Origin: Leptospira ognonensis
GTDB taxonomy: Bacteria; Spirochaetota; Leptospiria; Leptospirales; Leptospiraceae
Assembly: GCF_004770745.1 (NCBI RefSeq)
Contig: NZ_RQGD01000010.1
Location: 62,001-126,000, forward strand
DNA: 64,000 nt
Direction of reading: 5' to 3'
Shown here piece by piece: positions 52,250 to 61,026 of this stretch. A model generated the notes under the pieces. It had not been told where the DNA came from and searched no databases. It saw nothing but the letters and a program-made list of their open reading frames with translations. The number at the start of each line of letters is the position of its first letter. Within the stretch, counting starts at the first letter, position 1. Both the position numbers and the translations under genes were made by a program.

Positions 52250-53530
52250 TTACAAACGGCTCTGTAGAGGGACGTACTTACGTTGGTTTTCACCAACATA
52301 AACTTGTTTAGGTCTTACTTTGCTAAAATCTCCTTTTTTTCGTTGCTCCTTCCAATGGGCAAGCCAACCAGGTAGACGGCCTATTACTTGTAAAACTGAG
52401 AACATTGTTTTTGGTATCCCTAGAGTATGAAACGCAAGCCCTGAATAGTATTCTAAGTTTGGATAGAGTAAATGATCAATAAAATATTGATCATTCCAAA
52501 CCAATTCATCAATTTTCAGTGCCGTTTCTTCGATGGCATCTAATTTACGATTTCGATAAAAATCATGAATGATCCCTCGCGCGACTTTCGCACGCGGACT
52601 TACCACATCGTATGCTTTTTGCCCAAATCCATTTGAATGGAGCTTAACTTCCCCAGACTTAAATCTTTCAAAATAAACTTTAACATCTGTTTTCGATTTA
52701 ATGATATCTTCCATTAGCTCAATAGCTGCCATAGGTCTTCCGCCTTCACGAGCTCCCCATTGGGCCATCATTCCAGCTGATATACAGGCAAATAAATTTG
52801 CTTTTGTAGAACCTACAACTTGAACAGCGGTGTTGGAAACATTTTGCTCGTGGTCAGCGTGCAAAATCCAAAATTGATTTAGGAGTTTATCAAATTCCTC
52901 TGGTACTTCATATTGTTTTGCAGGCACAGAGTGCATCATATGAAGAAAATTTGTGCAATATGGATTTTTATCTTGAGGATAGATAAAAGGGTGTCCCACC
53001 GAATGCTTGTAAGTAAATGCCGAAATCGTCCGAATCTTTGCCAGAAGCCTAGCAATGAGATCGACACCCATGTCCAGTTTCTCTTCATAATCTTGCTGAT
53101 AATAGCTAGAGAGTGAAGTGACCATAACCGATAGTACGGCCAAGGGATTCGCAACTCCTGGGAATCCATCAAATAGATTTAACATATCTTCATGAATCAT
53201 GGAATGTTTTGAGAGACGACTAGAAAAGTCACCTAACTCTTTTTTGTTGGGTAGGTCGCCATAAATTAATAAATAAGAGGTCTCAACAAAAGTGGATTGG
53301 TGGGCAAGTTCGCTAACGTCATACCCGCGGTAGGTGAGTTCCCCTTTTTCTGGATCTCTTCTCGAAACCTTTGATAGCCCGAGTGCTGTGTTGAAAAGAC
53401 CAGGATCAATTGTCACAAGTCCTGTTTTTCGATAAAAATCCGTGAGATCAATTCCCTCTTTACCATCAGTTCCGACGATAATAGGAAATTCGTATGTCTT
53501 ACCCTTGATGTGGACTTCCACTTGGTTCAT
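52250..53530 (-). CDS. gltA: citrate synthase
   Basis: A 426-residue full-length type II-like citrate synthase. Active-site features: SVGHPFIYP, WILHADHEQNVSNTAVQVVGST with catalytic histidine and oxaloacetate residues, and a GGRPMAAIELM segment. The N-terminal strand region (KTYEFPIIVGTDGKEGIDL) is of the hexameric GltA type. It condenses acetyl-CoA and oxaloacetate. A purine-rich ribosome site (GAGAGG) precedes the ATG. Confidence 0.96.
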   Translation of the reverse strand: MNQVEVHIKGKTYEFPIIVGTDGKEGIDLTDFYRKTGLVTIDPGLFNTALGLSKVSRRDPEKGELTYRGYDVSELAHQSTFVETSYLLIYGDLPNKKELGDFSSRLSKHSMIHEDMLNLFDGFPGVANPLAVLSVMVTSLSSYYQQDYEEKLDMGVDLIARLLAKIRTISAFTYKHSVGHPFIYPQDKNPYCTNFLHMMHSVPAKQYEVPEEFDKLLNQFWILHADHEQNVSNTAVQVVGSTKANLFACISAGMMAQWGAREGGRPMAAIELMEDIIKSKTDVKVYFERFKSGEVKLHSNGFGQKAYDVVSPRAKVARGIIHDFYRNRKLDAIEETALKIDELVWNDQYFIDHLLYPNLEYYSGLAFHTLGIPKTMFSVLQVIGRLPGWLAHWKEQRKKGDFSKVRPKQVYVGENQRKYVPLQSRL

Positions 53531-53587
53531 TCAGAAAACCTCTCTACCTCCTATACTTAGGATTGTAAGTTAGGAATCTAGAAGAAT

Positions 53588-53938
53588 TTAACCTTGGGAA
53601 ATGGCTGTGTCTAAAGAATCGTGAATCAAGACGAAGTCGGTCAGGCCTACGATATCCATTACCTTTCGGAAATGTGTATTTAAACCTGCAAATTCGATTT
53701 TCCCTTGGGATTCCGAAGATTTTGTGATGAGACTGATGAGAGTCGCTATGCCTGCAGAATTGATGTAGGAAGTATCAGTAAAATTTAAAATGACGCGGAT
53801 TTTTTTATCATTCGGGATGGAATCATAAGACTGGACAATTTCGTCCTCAGCCTCGGAGGTAATCTCACCTGAAATATGAATGACAGGCAAAGACCCACCT
53901 TTTTCAAATCCAAGTCGAATTTTAAATTCCTCGATCAT
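53588..53938 (-). CDS. STAS-domain anti-sigma-factor antagonist
   Basis: About 116 residues from ATG 53938; a TTG at 53974 is an alternative, neither has a clear ribosome site. It is a single STAS domain: IHISGEITSEAEDEI, VILNFTDTSYINSAGIATLISL with a candidate phosphoserine at the S of YINSAG. It lies upstream of citrate synthase and near a SpoIIE-type phosphatase, fitting a partner-switching circuit, though the kinase is not in view. Confidence 0.88.
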   Translation of the reverse strand: MIEEFKIRLGFEKGGSLPVIHISGEITSEAEDEIVQSYDSIPNDKKIRVILNFTDTSYINSAGIATLISLITKSSESQGKIEFAGLNTHFRKVMDIVGLTDFVLIHDSLDTAISQG

Positions 53939-53980
53939 ATGATTCAAGGGAACTGACCAAGGGAGCGTGGTCAATCAAAA

Positions 53981-54202
53981 TTAACGAAGGCTTTTGCGTT
54001 CTTCCTTAGAAAGTCTTCCAAAAGGTTGTTTGCATATCTTACATACATAATAAATGTCAATGGGGCTTGCTGAAATTCCGACAAGACCCATGGCAATCAT
54101 GCCCCAGGTAGAATATTTTACTACTTTTCTAGCATTTTCAGATGTAGGTAAGGTGCCACAGTCACAAGTTTTGCGATCAGATTTTTGAGGTTGGGAAGTC
54201 AT
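53981..54202 (-). CDS. small membrane protein with two cysteine pairs
   Basis: A 73-residue protein with a CDC pair near the N-terminus, one helix (WGMIAMGLVGISASPIDIYYV) and a CKIC pair after it. The CxC and CxxC sets resemble a rubredoxin/zinc-ribbon-like metal site split by a membrane segment. No family is recognised. The start ATG is at 54202. It ends 6 bp before the STAS gene, so it is probably in the same transcript. Confidence 0.6.
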   Translation of the reverse strand: MTSQPQKSDRKTCDCGTLPTSENARKVVKYSTWGMIAMGLVGISASPIDIYYVCKICKQPFGRLSKEERKSLR

Positions 54203-54215
54203 GAGGTCAGTGTCC

Positions 54216-54245
54216 GATCCTACTCGAAAAAAACGAGTAAGATCG
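54216..54245 (-). other. intercistronic hairpin
   Basis: GATCCTACTCG, a run of seven A, and CGAGTAAGATC form a stem of ten base pairs with one C-A mismatch. It lies between the cytochrome c stop and the start of the small cysteine protein. There is no downstream U tract on the minus strand, so it is not a classical terminator; it may affect mRNA stability or translation. Confidence 0.45.
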
Positions 54246-54256
54246 GCAGAGTAAAA

Positions 54257-54658
54257 TTAATTTTTACCGAGATATTCTACGTACTTCGCAACGGTGGCAA
54301 TGTTGTCATTTCCTAGGTGTTTGTAAGCTACCATAGGTGAACCCTTAATCCCTTCGTTCAATGTCTTTGTGATCGCAGCAACCGTATTTCCGTTTTTCCA
54401 CTCAGAAACGGGAGCTTTGAAATTTCTTGGTTTCGGGTTGAGTGCAGCAGCAGCTGCTCCATCACCAGCGCCTTTTTCGCCGTGGCAAGAAGCGCAGTTT
54501 TGTAAAAAGATTTCTTCCCCTTTTGCGATTTCAGGGTCAACTGCAGCAGGCGCAACTGTCTCGGTTGCAGCAGTTTCTTTTGGTTTGTCACCACATGCAA
54601 TCATCGTTAATGCAAAAGTAGCAACAGAAGCCATCAGTAAGAATTTATTCATTTTCAT
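54257..54658 (-). CDS. lipoprotein-type mono-haem cytochrome c
   Basis: About 133 residues from ATG 54658, after a ribosome site GGAGAG. The signal peptide ends in MIAC, a lipobox, so a membrane-tethered cytochrome is likely. CASCH is the haem-binding motif; an axial Met is probably the one in GSPMVAYKH. The N-terminal linker is rich in Ala, Thr and Glu. A plausible role is electron delivery to the caa3 oxidase encoded in this window; this is inference. Confidence 0.9.
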   Translation of the reverse strand: MKMNKFLLMASVATFALTMIACGDKPKETAATETVAPAAVDPEIAKGEEIFLQNCASCHGEKGAGDGAAAAALNPKPRNFKAPVSEWKNGNTVAAITKTLNEGIKGSPMVAYKHLGNDNIATVAKYVEYLGKN

Positions 54659-54720
54659 AGTTCTCTCCAAGAGTTGGTACCTCCAGTAAATTGTCACAGA
54701 AGTGTTTTGGCGAGTAGAAT

Positions 54721-55635
54721 TCAGTTTTTGTTTAAAAGATTTCTCAGAGCATCCCCCAGATTTTGAAATTGAAACTCATATCCTTCTTCGATAAGTCGTT
54801 TCGGCATTACAAATTGGCCCTCGGTAATTACTTGGGCGCCCTCTCCATATAGTGCCTGTATGGCGAGAGATGGGATTTTAAAAAGACATGGCCTGAAAAG
54901 AGCTTTCGCAAGTTCTTTTGAAAACTCTTCATTGCTACAAGGATTGGGAGAAACTATGTTATATGGACCGTCAGAAGATTTTTTATTTAGAAGATAAAAA
55001 GTTGAAGAAACAAAATCCCAGATATGGATCCAACTCATCCCTTGCTCTCCACTCGAAATCGGTCCTCCTACGCCAAATTGAAAAGGTGGGATCATTTTTT
55101 CTAATGCCCCACCTTTCGGAGAAAGGACGATCCCCGTTCTTAAAATGATGGTGCGAATCCCTTTCTCAATAAGAGACAAGGTTTCCCTCTCCCAATCCAC
55201 GCAAATCGTTGATAAGAAATCATCTCCTGGTAGATGAGCCTCGTCAAAGGCAGGGTGTTTTGAAGCAGACATGCCGTAGTAACCAATGGCAGAACCTTGG
55301 AGGAATACTTTTGGTGGATGTTTACAATCACGAATTCTCGCGACGAGTCCTCGGGTAAAATCAACTCGTGAGGTCCGAATCAAATTTTTCCGCTCCGCTG
55401 TCCAGCGAACGCCCGCTATTGGCTCTCCAACAAGATTGATGATCGCATCGAGACCATCTAACTGAGCGGAACTAGGTATAGTGGTCGTTACAAGTTCGAG
55501 CCCGCTTAAAGAAGCCAGGTCTGCAGGTAATTCCGTGCGCCTAGTAAAAATACGAAAATGATGTCCCAGCTTGTTACCATAAGGTATCAATTCACTTCCG
55601 ATGAGTCCCGTGCCGCCAAGGATACCAATTTTCAT
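54721..55635 (-). CDS. TIGR01777-type epimerase (YfcH/SulA-like)
   Basis: A 304-residue short-chain-dehydrogenase-fold protein. The NAD-binding motif GILGGTGLIGSELIP opens the protein; INLVGEPIAGVRW and GSAIGYYG follow, and the C-terminal domain holds VSPNPCSNEEF and MPKRLIEEGYEF, all typical of the TIGR01777/YfcH family of unknown or cell-division-related function. The start lies 16 bp from the divergent start of the next gene. Confidence 0.9.
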   Translation of the reverse strand: MKIGILGGTGLIGSELIPYGNKLGHHFRIFTRRTELPADLASLSGLELVTTTIPSSAQLDGLDAIINLVGEPIAGVRWTAERKNLIRTSRVDFTRGLVARIRDCKHPPKVFLQGSAIGYYGMSASKHPAFDEAHLPGDDFLSTICVDWERETLSLIEKGIRTIILRTGIVLSPKGGALEKMIPPFQFGVGGPISSGEQGMSWIHIWDFVSSTFYLLNKKSSDGPYNIVSPNPCSNEEFSKELAKALFRPCLFKIPSLAIQALYGEGAQVITEGQFVMPKRLIEEGYEFQFQNLGDALRNLLNKN

Positions 55636-55651
55636 ACATGCCTAGTTTCCC

Positions 55652-56293
55652 ATGGCTCGGAAAAAAGAAGTAGAACTTTTTGCAAGGATTGAAATAAATT
55701 TAGAATTCATGAACGCAAGAATTCTAATTCCCGTATGCATTTGGGCCATACTTATCGCGGTTGGTAACTATCAGATCATCTCCTCTACGAATAAAAAAAT
55801 AGAGCAGTATCATAACGCACCTCCCTTTCGCATTGATTCTGTTCATCACGCAAAAAATCTAAATCACCTTGTTGATTCGCGACCAGAAACGGAATGGGAA
55901 AGAGCAGTCTTTCGAAAGGGAGAACCGGACTTTACGATCGAAATGAAACTGACGCATTTTTATGACGGGGTATCCTTTGTTCCCTTCCGGATCAAAGGTA
56001 TAGAATGGAGGGCCTGCCAGGGAAAAACGCTACCTCCCTTTACGGCGAAACTGTTTTTAAGAGAAAGTATCAACGTTGATAAGGAATTACGACTCCCTAT
56101 CGACAAATTGGAAGACTCCTTTTCTTTTGATGGAGCAGGTAAAAAAATTCATTCTCAAGCAATTAATATAAAAACTAAATTCATAAGCCAGACTGATTAT
56201 CCAACCGGCATCTATATTTACACTCTAGAAGTTACTTTGCCAAACCCTTTATCACCAAACGACTGCTTTGCTGAAATAAAATTAACGGAATAA
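55652..56293 (+). CDS. single-pass envelope protein, first gene of the MoxR/vWA operon
   Basis: 213 residues from ATG 55652; an alternative ATG at 55709 removes a 19-residue charged leader. One helix (ILIPVCIWAILIAVGNYQI) anchors a strand-rich external domain. The HLVDSRPETEWERA segment is reminiscent of the beta-sandwich binding fold annotated NADase-type glycan-binding/discoidin-like in exported proteins. No ribosome site stands out at either ATG. It ends 3 bp before the AAA ATPase gene, so it is in the same operon, but no shared function is known. Confidence 0.6.
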   Translation: MARKKEVELFARIEINLEFMNARILIPVCIWAILIAVGNYQIISSTNKKIEQYHNAPPFRIDSVHHAKNLNHLVDSRPETEWERAVFRKGEPDFTIEMKLTHFYDGVSFVPFRIKGIEWRACQGKTLPPFTAKLFLRESINVDKELRLPIDKLEDSFSFDGAGKKIHSQAINIKTKFISQTDYPTGIYIYTLEVTLPNPLSPNDCFAEIKLTE

Positions 56294-56296
56294 TTT

Positions 56297-57880
56297 ATGA
56301 ATCAAATATTTTCAGCTAAAAAAGTATCTCAGTCACCAACTTTACCAATCAAGAAAGAAGGGAAGAAGAAGTTTGATATCGAAAGTTTGGTGGAAGAAGG
56401 TCCACTCCCAGTTCACGTTTCCGAGGCAAGTGAACTGGGGCTAGATGAAAAACTAAGGAAAGCATATTTCTGGCTTACAAATTATGCGATCATCACACCG
56501 TTTTATGATATTGAATATAATAAGAAACCGCCCGCGCAATTCATAATTGGAGACCTCAAATCCAAACTCGTTTTACCATCTAACCAAAGCTATTCAAGTT
56601 TTATACTCCTGCCATTACTCACTCTCGTTGTCAGAGGCAAATGTTTATTCGTTGGCGGTCCCGGTCGAGGGAAAACGGCATCGGCAATTCTTATGGGGGT
56701 TCTTGCCGGATACACACTCGCCGAAATCAAAAGAGCGATCCAGCACGGACAACCTCAAATGACCATCACAGATCTATTGGGGAATCCTTTGCCATCGGAT
56801 TTGATGAATGCAAAATCCATGGATGAAATTAAAATTTCATGGCGTAAGTGGCTAGGTATGAGAGTAAAAATCATTGATGAATACAATCGTATCCCTACTC
56901 GCACCCAATCCGCACTTTTAACCATCCTTGGTGATAATTATGCAGAGTTATACGATCAGGTTTTCGAATGTCCCGACGCTGCTTGGTACCTAACGGCTAA
57001 TGATGATGCGGGCGGCGGGACATACCAAGTCATCGAGGCATTGAAGGATAGAATTGATATCGTTGTTAAGGCATTGCACTTCAATACTAGGTTCATTAAA
57101 GATTTAATCCAAAGGGTGGAAGAAAATTTCAAACCAGAGGCCATGGTACCGAAAGAAATTATTTTTACTGAGGCAGAAATTGCTAAAATGAATGAGGACA
57201 TTCGTTCCGTTACGTTCTCTGAGCCAATCAGACGAAGAATGGAATTTTTTGCTTCACAGTTTGAATTTTTTGAGTCGGGTGGAGAACAGATCGAATATAA
57301 AACAAAGGATACAGTCAAATTATCTGCCGTCGACCTGTCTGTATTTGCAACATCGGAACAAGGCAAAGACAAGAAAAAGGATCTCGGGTCACAAACAAAA
57401 AATGGACTTTCCGTAAGGGCCATCTTTACCTGCATCAATTATGCAAAAGCACTCAGCTATTTCAGAGGCCTTGATTCGGTCACACTCGAAGACCTTTCTC
57501 AAATTTTGCCTTTTGTTCTCCATGACAAATTGGTTCAAAATTCGGACTCTCCATTTTTTGAAGATGCAGGCAATGCCGTCTACCGCAGTGACAGAGTCAG
57601 TTGGATTCGAAAACTTTTTGAGTTCTCCTGTGCAGAATACGATCGGCTCGGTCTGGATAAAAATGATAGCATCGCAAAACTGAGTCACCTATTCGAAGAA
57701 GGCCTTGAGGGACTTACTCTTGCTCAAACAAAAGAAAGAATCGTCTCCGTCGAACGAGAAATAGAAACAATCAGCAAACAAAGAAAAATATATGGTCATG
57801 TCTTTGATGATCTTTTGAAATTGAAATACCTACACCAGCGTTATTCAAATTATGAACGCTGGTTAGAGGAAAATGGATGA
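56297..57880 (+). CDS. MoxR-type AAA+ ATPase
   Basis: A 527-residue protein. The AAA+ core starts near residue 110: Walker A GGPGRGKT with K126, Walker B KIIDEYNRIP with D194-E195, sensor 1 in AWYLTANDDAGGG and an arginine-finger candidate in ALKDRIDIV. The residues after ~300 form a lid-like helical region, longer than in canonical 300-330 residue MoxR proteins, with a ~90-residue N-terminal extension. MoxR ATPases act with vWA proteins to remodel or activate partners. Its stop overlaps the next start (ATGA). Confidence 0.92.
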   Translation: MNQIFSAKKVSQSPTLPIKKEGKKKFDIESLVEEGPLPVHVSEASELGLDEKLRKAYFWLTNYAIITPFYDIEYNKKPPAQFIIGDLKSKLVLPSNQSYSSFILLPLLTLVVRGKCLFVGGPGRGKTASAILMGVLAGYTLAEIKRAIQHGQPQMTITDLLGNPLPSDLMNAKSMDEIKISWRKWLGMRVKIIDEYNRIPTRTQSALLTILGDNYAELYDQVFECPDAAWYLTANDDAGGGTYQVIEALKDRIDIVVKALHFNTRFIKDLIQRVEENFKPEAMVPKEIIFTEAEIAKMNEDIRSVTFSEPIRRRMEFFASQFEFFESGGEQIEYKTKDTVKLSAVDLSVFATSEQGKDKKKDLGSQTKNGLSVRAIFTCINYAKALSYFRGLDSVTLEDLSQILPFVLHDKLVQNSDSPFFEDAGNAVYRSDRVSWIRKLFEFSCAEYDRLGLDKNDSIAKLSHLFEEGLEGLTLAQTKERIVSVEREIETISKQRKIYGHVFDDLLKLKYLHQRYSNYERWLEENG

Positions 57881-58824
57881 TTTCTGAATCCTGGAAGATG
57901 CTTCTTCTCAAAAATAAATCAATTTTTAATCAATTGGTATTTATGCAGAAGCAAACCCATTCTAATTTCAATGAAGGGTTGATCGCATCATTCTTCCAAG
58001 CCTATTATGGCGCACTTGCTTCTAGCATTCCCCAACCATCTCTTGAAATTGCGATCACATCTTTTGAGATCTTGTTAACCTTTTTGCAAAAAGGTTATTT
58101 CAGAGTCATTGAAGGAAATAGAGAAAAAAGTTTACTAAATCTCATTTCAAAACTGAAATCACCTATAAACGAAAATTTATCCCTCACCATACCTTACATC
58201 ATCAATACCGTTTCGAAATCCAAAGAATCAGTCGAAGATATTTTATTGCATCGTTTGGAACAGGTGTCTAGCTTCATAACATCCATATATGATCTAAAAA
58301 TCACTTTGGTCGTACTATCTTGGTTATGTGGAAACGCCGAATATAGAAACGAGGCGCTTGAAAATTTCAATAAATTGCCTGTTGAGATTCAGAAAATCAT
58401 TTGCAATGACTTAAAAATCGAATTAGGTCAAATGAAAAATTATTTTGAGAAAACTCCTTTTGGAAATTTTAAGATAGATCGTACAAACGAAATTCGTTAT
58501 AAAATCATCTCTGGTTACCCACTACTTGACGGAAATTTTTTTACGCTTCCTGTTTTAAAAATGGGTTCAAAGAATCTCCTAGTATCCGCCGACGAAAAGT
58601 ATCATGAGCTCCACTTTGATTTGTTTGGAGAATCCCTTTTCCACGGCATTGATGCCGCCTCTGATTTACCTAAACAAACCATGAGTCCCTTTTGGAAAAC
58701 GATTATAACAAAATTTTTTGCTGATTCTTCGATTACTTCTTATTTTCAAACTGATCATTATTGTGCGCTCACATCAAATCAATCCTATTCGGTTTTTATT
58801 TTCTACCTAGTACCCAAAGTATGA
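57877..58824 (+). CDS. unrecognised protein between MoxR ATPase and vWA protein
   Basis: A 315-residue soluble protein, helical in its first ~190 residues (repeated L-x-x-I/L patterns) and strand-rich at the C-terminus (LLVSADEKYHELHFDLFGESLF, YSVFIFYLVP). No motif is recognised. It overlaps the previous stop by 4 bp and the next start by 4 bp (ATGA both times), so it is made with the ATPase and the vWA protein and is probably a subunit or adaptor of that machine. Confidence 0.75.
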   Translation: MISESWKMLLLKNKSIFNQLVFMQKQTHSNFNEGLIASFFQAYYGALASSIPQPSLEIAITSFEILLTFLQKGYFRVIEGNREKSLLNLISKLKSPINENLSLTIPYIINTVSKSKESVEDILLHRLEQVSSFITSIYDLKITLVVLSWLCGNAEYRNEALENFNKLPVEIQKIICNDLKIELGQMKNYFEKTPFGNFKIDRTNEIRYKIISGYPLLDGNFFTLPVLKMGSKNLLVSADEKYHELHFDLFGESLFHGIDAASDLPKQTMSPFWKTIITKFFADSSITSYFQTDHYCALTSNQSYSVFIFYLVPKV

Positions 58825-60503
58825 ATTTTGTAGAAGGATGGAAATCTCAATGGAACGATGCTCTTAGCTTATGGAGTGATTATGTGAAACTTTCACAGCC
58901 TAAATTTGTGAACGATAAAGACAGTGGAAGTTTTGCTTCCATTCGCCTAACAGATCACCAGGTAATCTTATCTATACCAGAGATTCAAAAATACAAACTA
59001 GAAGATTATGGTTTGGAAATTATGGGACATGAGATTGGCCATCATGTTTATTGCCCAGGCGATCTAACAGACCAAGGAAGGTTGGTCTACATCATTCAAA
59101 CAGCTATGCCAAGATACGAGCATTTAGCTTCTATGATTGTCAATATCTATGAAGATTTGTTCATCAATGACAGACTGAAGCGCCAACATAACCTAAGAAT
59201 GGAAGAAGTGTACCAAAAGATAGGAGGCCAGGAGGAGAAATTTTGGAACTTCTACATGAGAACATATGAAATACTCTGGGCCTTGCCGAGTGACACTCTA
59301 ACAAAAGGAAATATTGAAAATTTTATTCACTCTGACGCCATGCTCGTGAATCGAATTGTCCGAAATTTTTCAAATGATTGGCTGAGAGGGGCCTTTGATT
59401 TTGGTACGATTTGTTATCCTTACTTTATTAACAACGCCAATGAATCTTATCTAAGTAAACTCACAATTTTTCACGATACCAAAGATATAGGCGAAGGAGC
59501 TGAGGTTCCGAGTGGCATTACCTATATTGAAATCGAATCTGAATTAGGTGACCTAACGGGTTCAACCAAAGGAAAAAAATCAGAAATAGGACCATCTGGT
59601 GAGATAAAACCAAAACCTTCTCTAAGCCCGAGTCAGTACTCAGCCATATGTGAAGCACTAGGGATCAAGGCAAGTTTATCCGAACTTGCCTATAAGTATT
59701 ACAAAGAAAAGGCATTACCATTTCTTGTCTCATTTCCAAGCCTTATCACTCCGGGTGCACCAGAACCCTTACTGGAAGGGACAGATTTGTGGGATACGGG
59801 TTCTCCGATTGAAAATATCAATTGGATCGAATCTTTAATGAAAAGTCCGGTCGTGATACCAGGATATACAACTGTTGAAAGTATCTATGGCGAGATGCTC
59901 TCTTACGAAGTGGAATCCAATCCTATCGATTTAGATTTATTTGTCGACTGCTCAGGATCGATGCCGAATCCTCAGACGGAAATTTCTTATCTCACTTTGG
60001 CGGGAGCTATCATCGCCTTATCTGCATTAAGAGTCGGTTCAAAGGTGAGAGCCACTTTATGGTCAGGAGAGAATGAATATTTCACGACTGAGCATTTCAC
60101 GAAAAACGAGAAATCTATCATGGAAATTCTCACTGGTTTTATCGGGGGCGGTACTTGTTTCCCTTTAGTTTTGTTAAAAAGTGAATACGAGAACAGGCCG
60201 CCATCAAAACGCAAAACGCATATCTTAATCATTTCCGATGAAGGAATCGATACCATGTACTCGCAATCATTTGAAAAGGATACCAGGGAATTCGTTAAAT
60301 CTATGTTAAATGCAGCAGGTGGCGGTGGTTCCATGGTATTAAATTTATATTCGGAAAAATTGAATGCAGAAATTCAGCATATGAAAGATTCAGGCTGGTC
60401 AATCTATCGTATTTCGAACTGGGAAGAACTTATAGATTTTAGTAAAAATTTTGTGAAAAGGACTTATGAAAGAAATCAGACATTATATAAAAAGACTCAG
60501 TGA
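58821..60503 (+). CDS. HExxH metallopeptidase-like / vWA domain protein
   Basis: 560 residues from ATG 58821, which overlaps the previous stop. Near the N-terminus HEIGHH gives the zinc motif H70-E71-x-x-H74, and an ED pair in NIYEDLFINDRL about 38 residues later may give the third ligand. The C-terminal ~190 residues are a von Willebrand A domain: MIDAS D376-x-S378-x-S380 in VDCSGS, T445 in GGGTCF, and a distal Asp in ISDEGID. No signal peptide or helix is seen. The metallopeptidase could be active or a scaffold. vWA partners of MoxR ATPases bind metal-dependently to clients. Confidence 0.88.
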   Translation: MNFVEGWKSQWNDALSLWSDYVKLSQPKFVNDKDSGSFASIRLTDHQVILSIPEIQKYKLEDYGLEIMGHEIGHHVYCPGDLTDQGRLVYIIQTAMPRYEHLASMIVNIYEDLFINDRLKRQHNLRMEEVYQKIGGQEEKFWNFYMRTYEILWALPSDTLTKGNIENFIHSDAMLVNRIVRNFSNDWLRGAFDFGTICYPYFINNANESYLSKLTIFHDTKDIGEGAEVPSGITYIEIESELGDLTGSTKGKKSEIGPSGEIKPKPSLSPSQYSAICEALGIKASLSELAYKYYKEKALPFLVSFPSLITPGAPEPLLEGTDLWDTGSPIENINWIESLMKSPVVIPGYTTVESIYGEMLSYEVESNPIDLDLFVDCSGSMPNPQTEISYLTLAGAIIALSALRVGSKVRATLWSGENEYFTTEHFTKNEKSIMEILTGFIGGGTCFPLVLLKSEYENRPPSKRKTHILIISDEGIDTMYSQSFEKDTREFVKSMLNAAGGGGSMVLNLYSEKLNAEIQHMKDSGWSIYRISNWEELIDFSKNFVKRTYERNQTLYKKTQ

Positions 60504-61026
60504 TTTTCCTCGATCTCTCGTACATTTAGAGACTTTGAATCCGGAAGCCCTCTGGAATGATGCTCTCATTTACCAAACGAAAAATATACGAATTCATAAA
60601 GAATTTTCCGAAATTCCGTGGACAAAGATCAAATCCGATCCTGATTTGCTTGGGCTCCATTCGGTGTTATGTTATTTTTTTCATGAACCTTCATGGCATG
60701 GAGTTCCATTTCAAGTAAAAGATCTAATTCATTTTCTAACTGATCGGTTACCTAAACTTTCTGAATCAGTGAAACCTTACACAGAATGGACGAGTGATGG
60801 AGAACGTGCGGAAGAATTGGTAAGAATTTTGATGTTCTATTTAAAATTAACCCCAGAAGGTGAAACAGAAAAGTATTTTAATGATCGCTTAAAATCCATA
60901 GATACTCTTGAGCGAATTCAAATTTTAGAAGAATCAAAAAAATCCCAAGAGCGTGCTCAAGAAATTTTAAGAAAAATAAGGCAAGCCGAGGAAGAAGAAG
61001 CAGCATCGAAATACAATCGAGAGTGA
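60466..61026 (+). CDS. unrecognised protein coupled to the vWA gene
   Basis: A 186-residue soluble protein whose start lies 38 bp inside the vWA gene, after a good ribosome site (AAGGACTT). It has a globular N-terminal ~140 residues (PRSLVHLETLNPEALWNDALIY, HSVLCYFFHEPSWHGVPF) and a charged coiled-coil-like C-terminus (EESKKSQERAQEILRKIRQAEEEEA). No family or catalytic motif is recognised. Its stop overlaps the ligase start (GTGA). Confidence 0.72.
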   Translation: MKEIRHYIKRLSDFPRSLVHLETLNPEALWNDALIYQTKNIRIHKEFSEIPWTKIKSDPDLLGLHSVLCYFFHEPSWHGVPFQVKDLIHFLTDRLPKLSESVKPYTEWTSDGERAEELVRILMFYLKLTPEGETEKYFNDRLKSIDTLERIQILEESKKSQERAQEILRKIRQAEEEEAASKYNRE

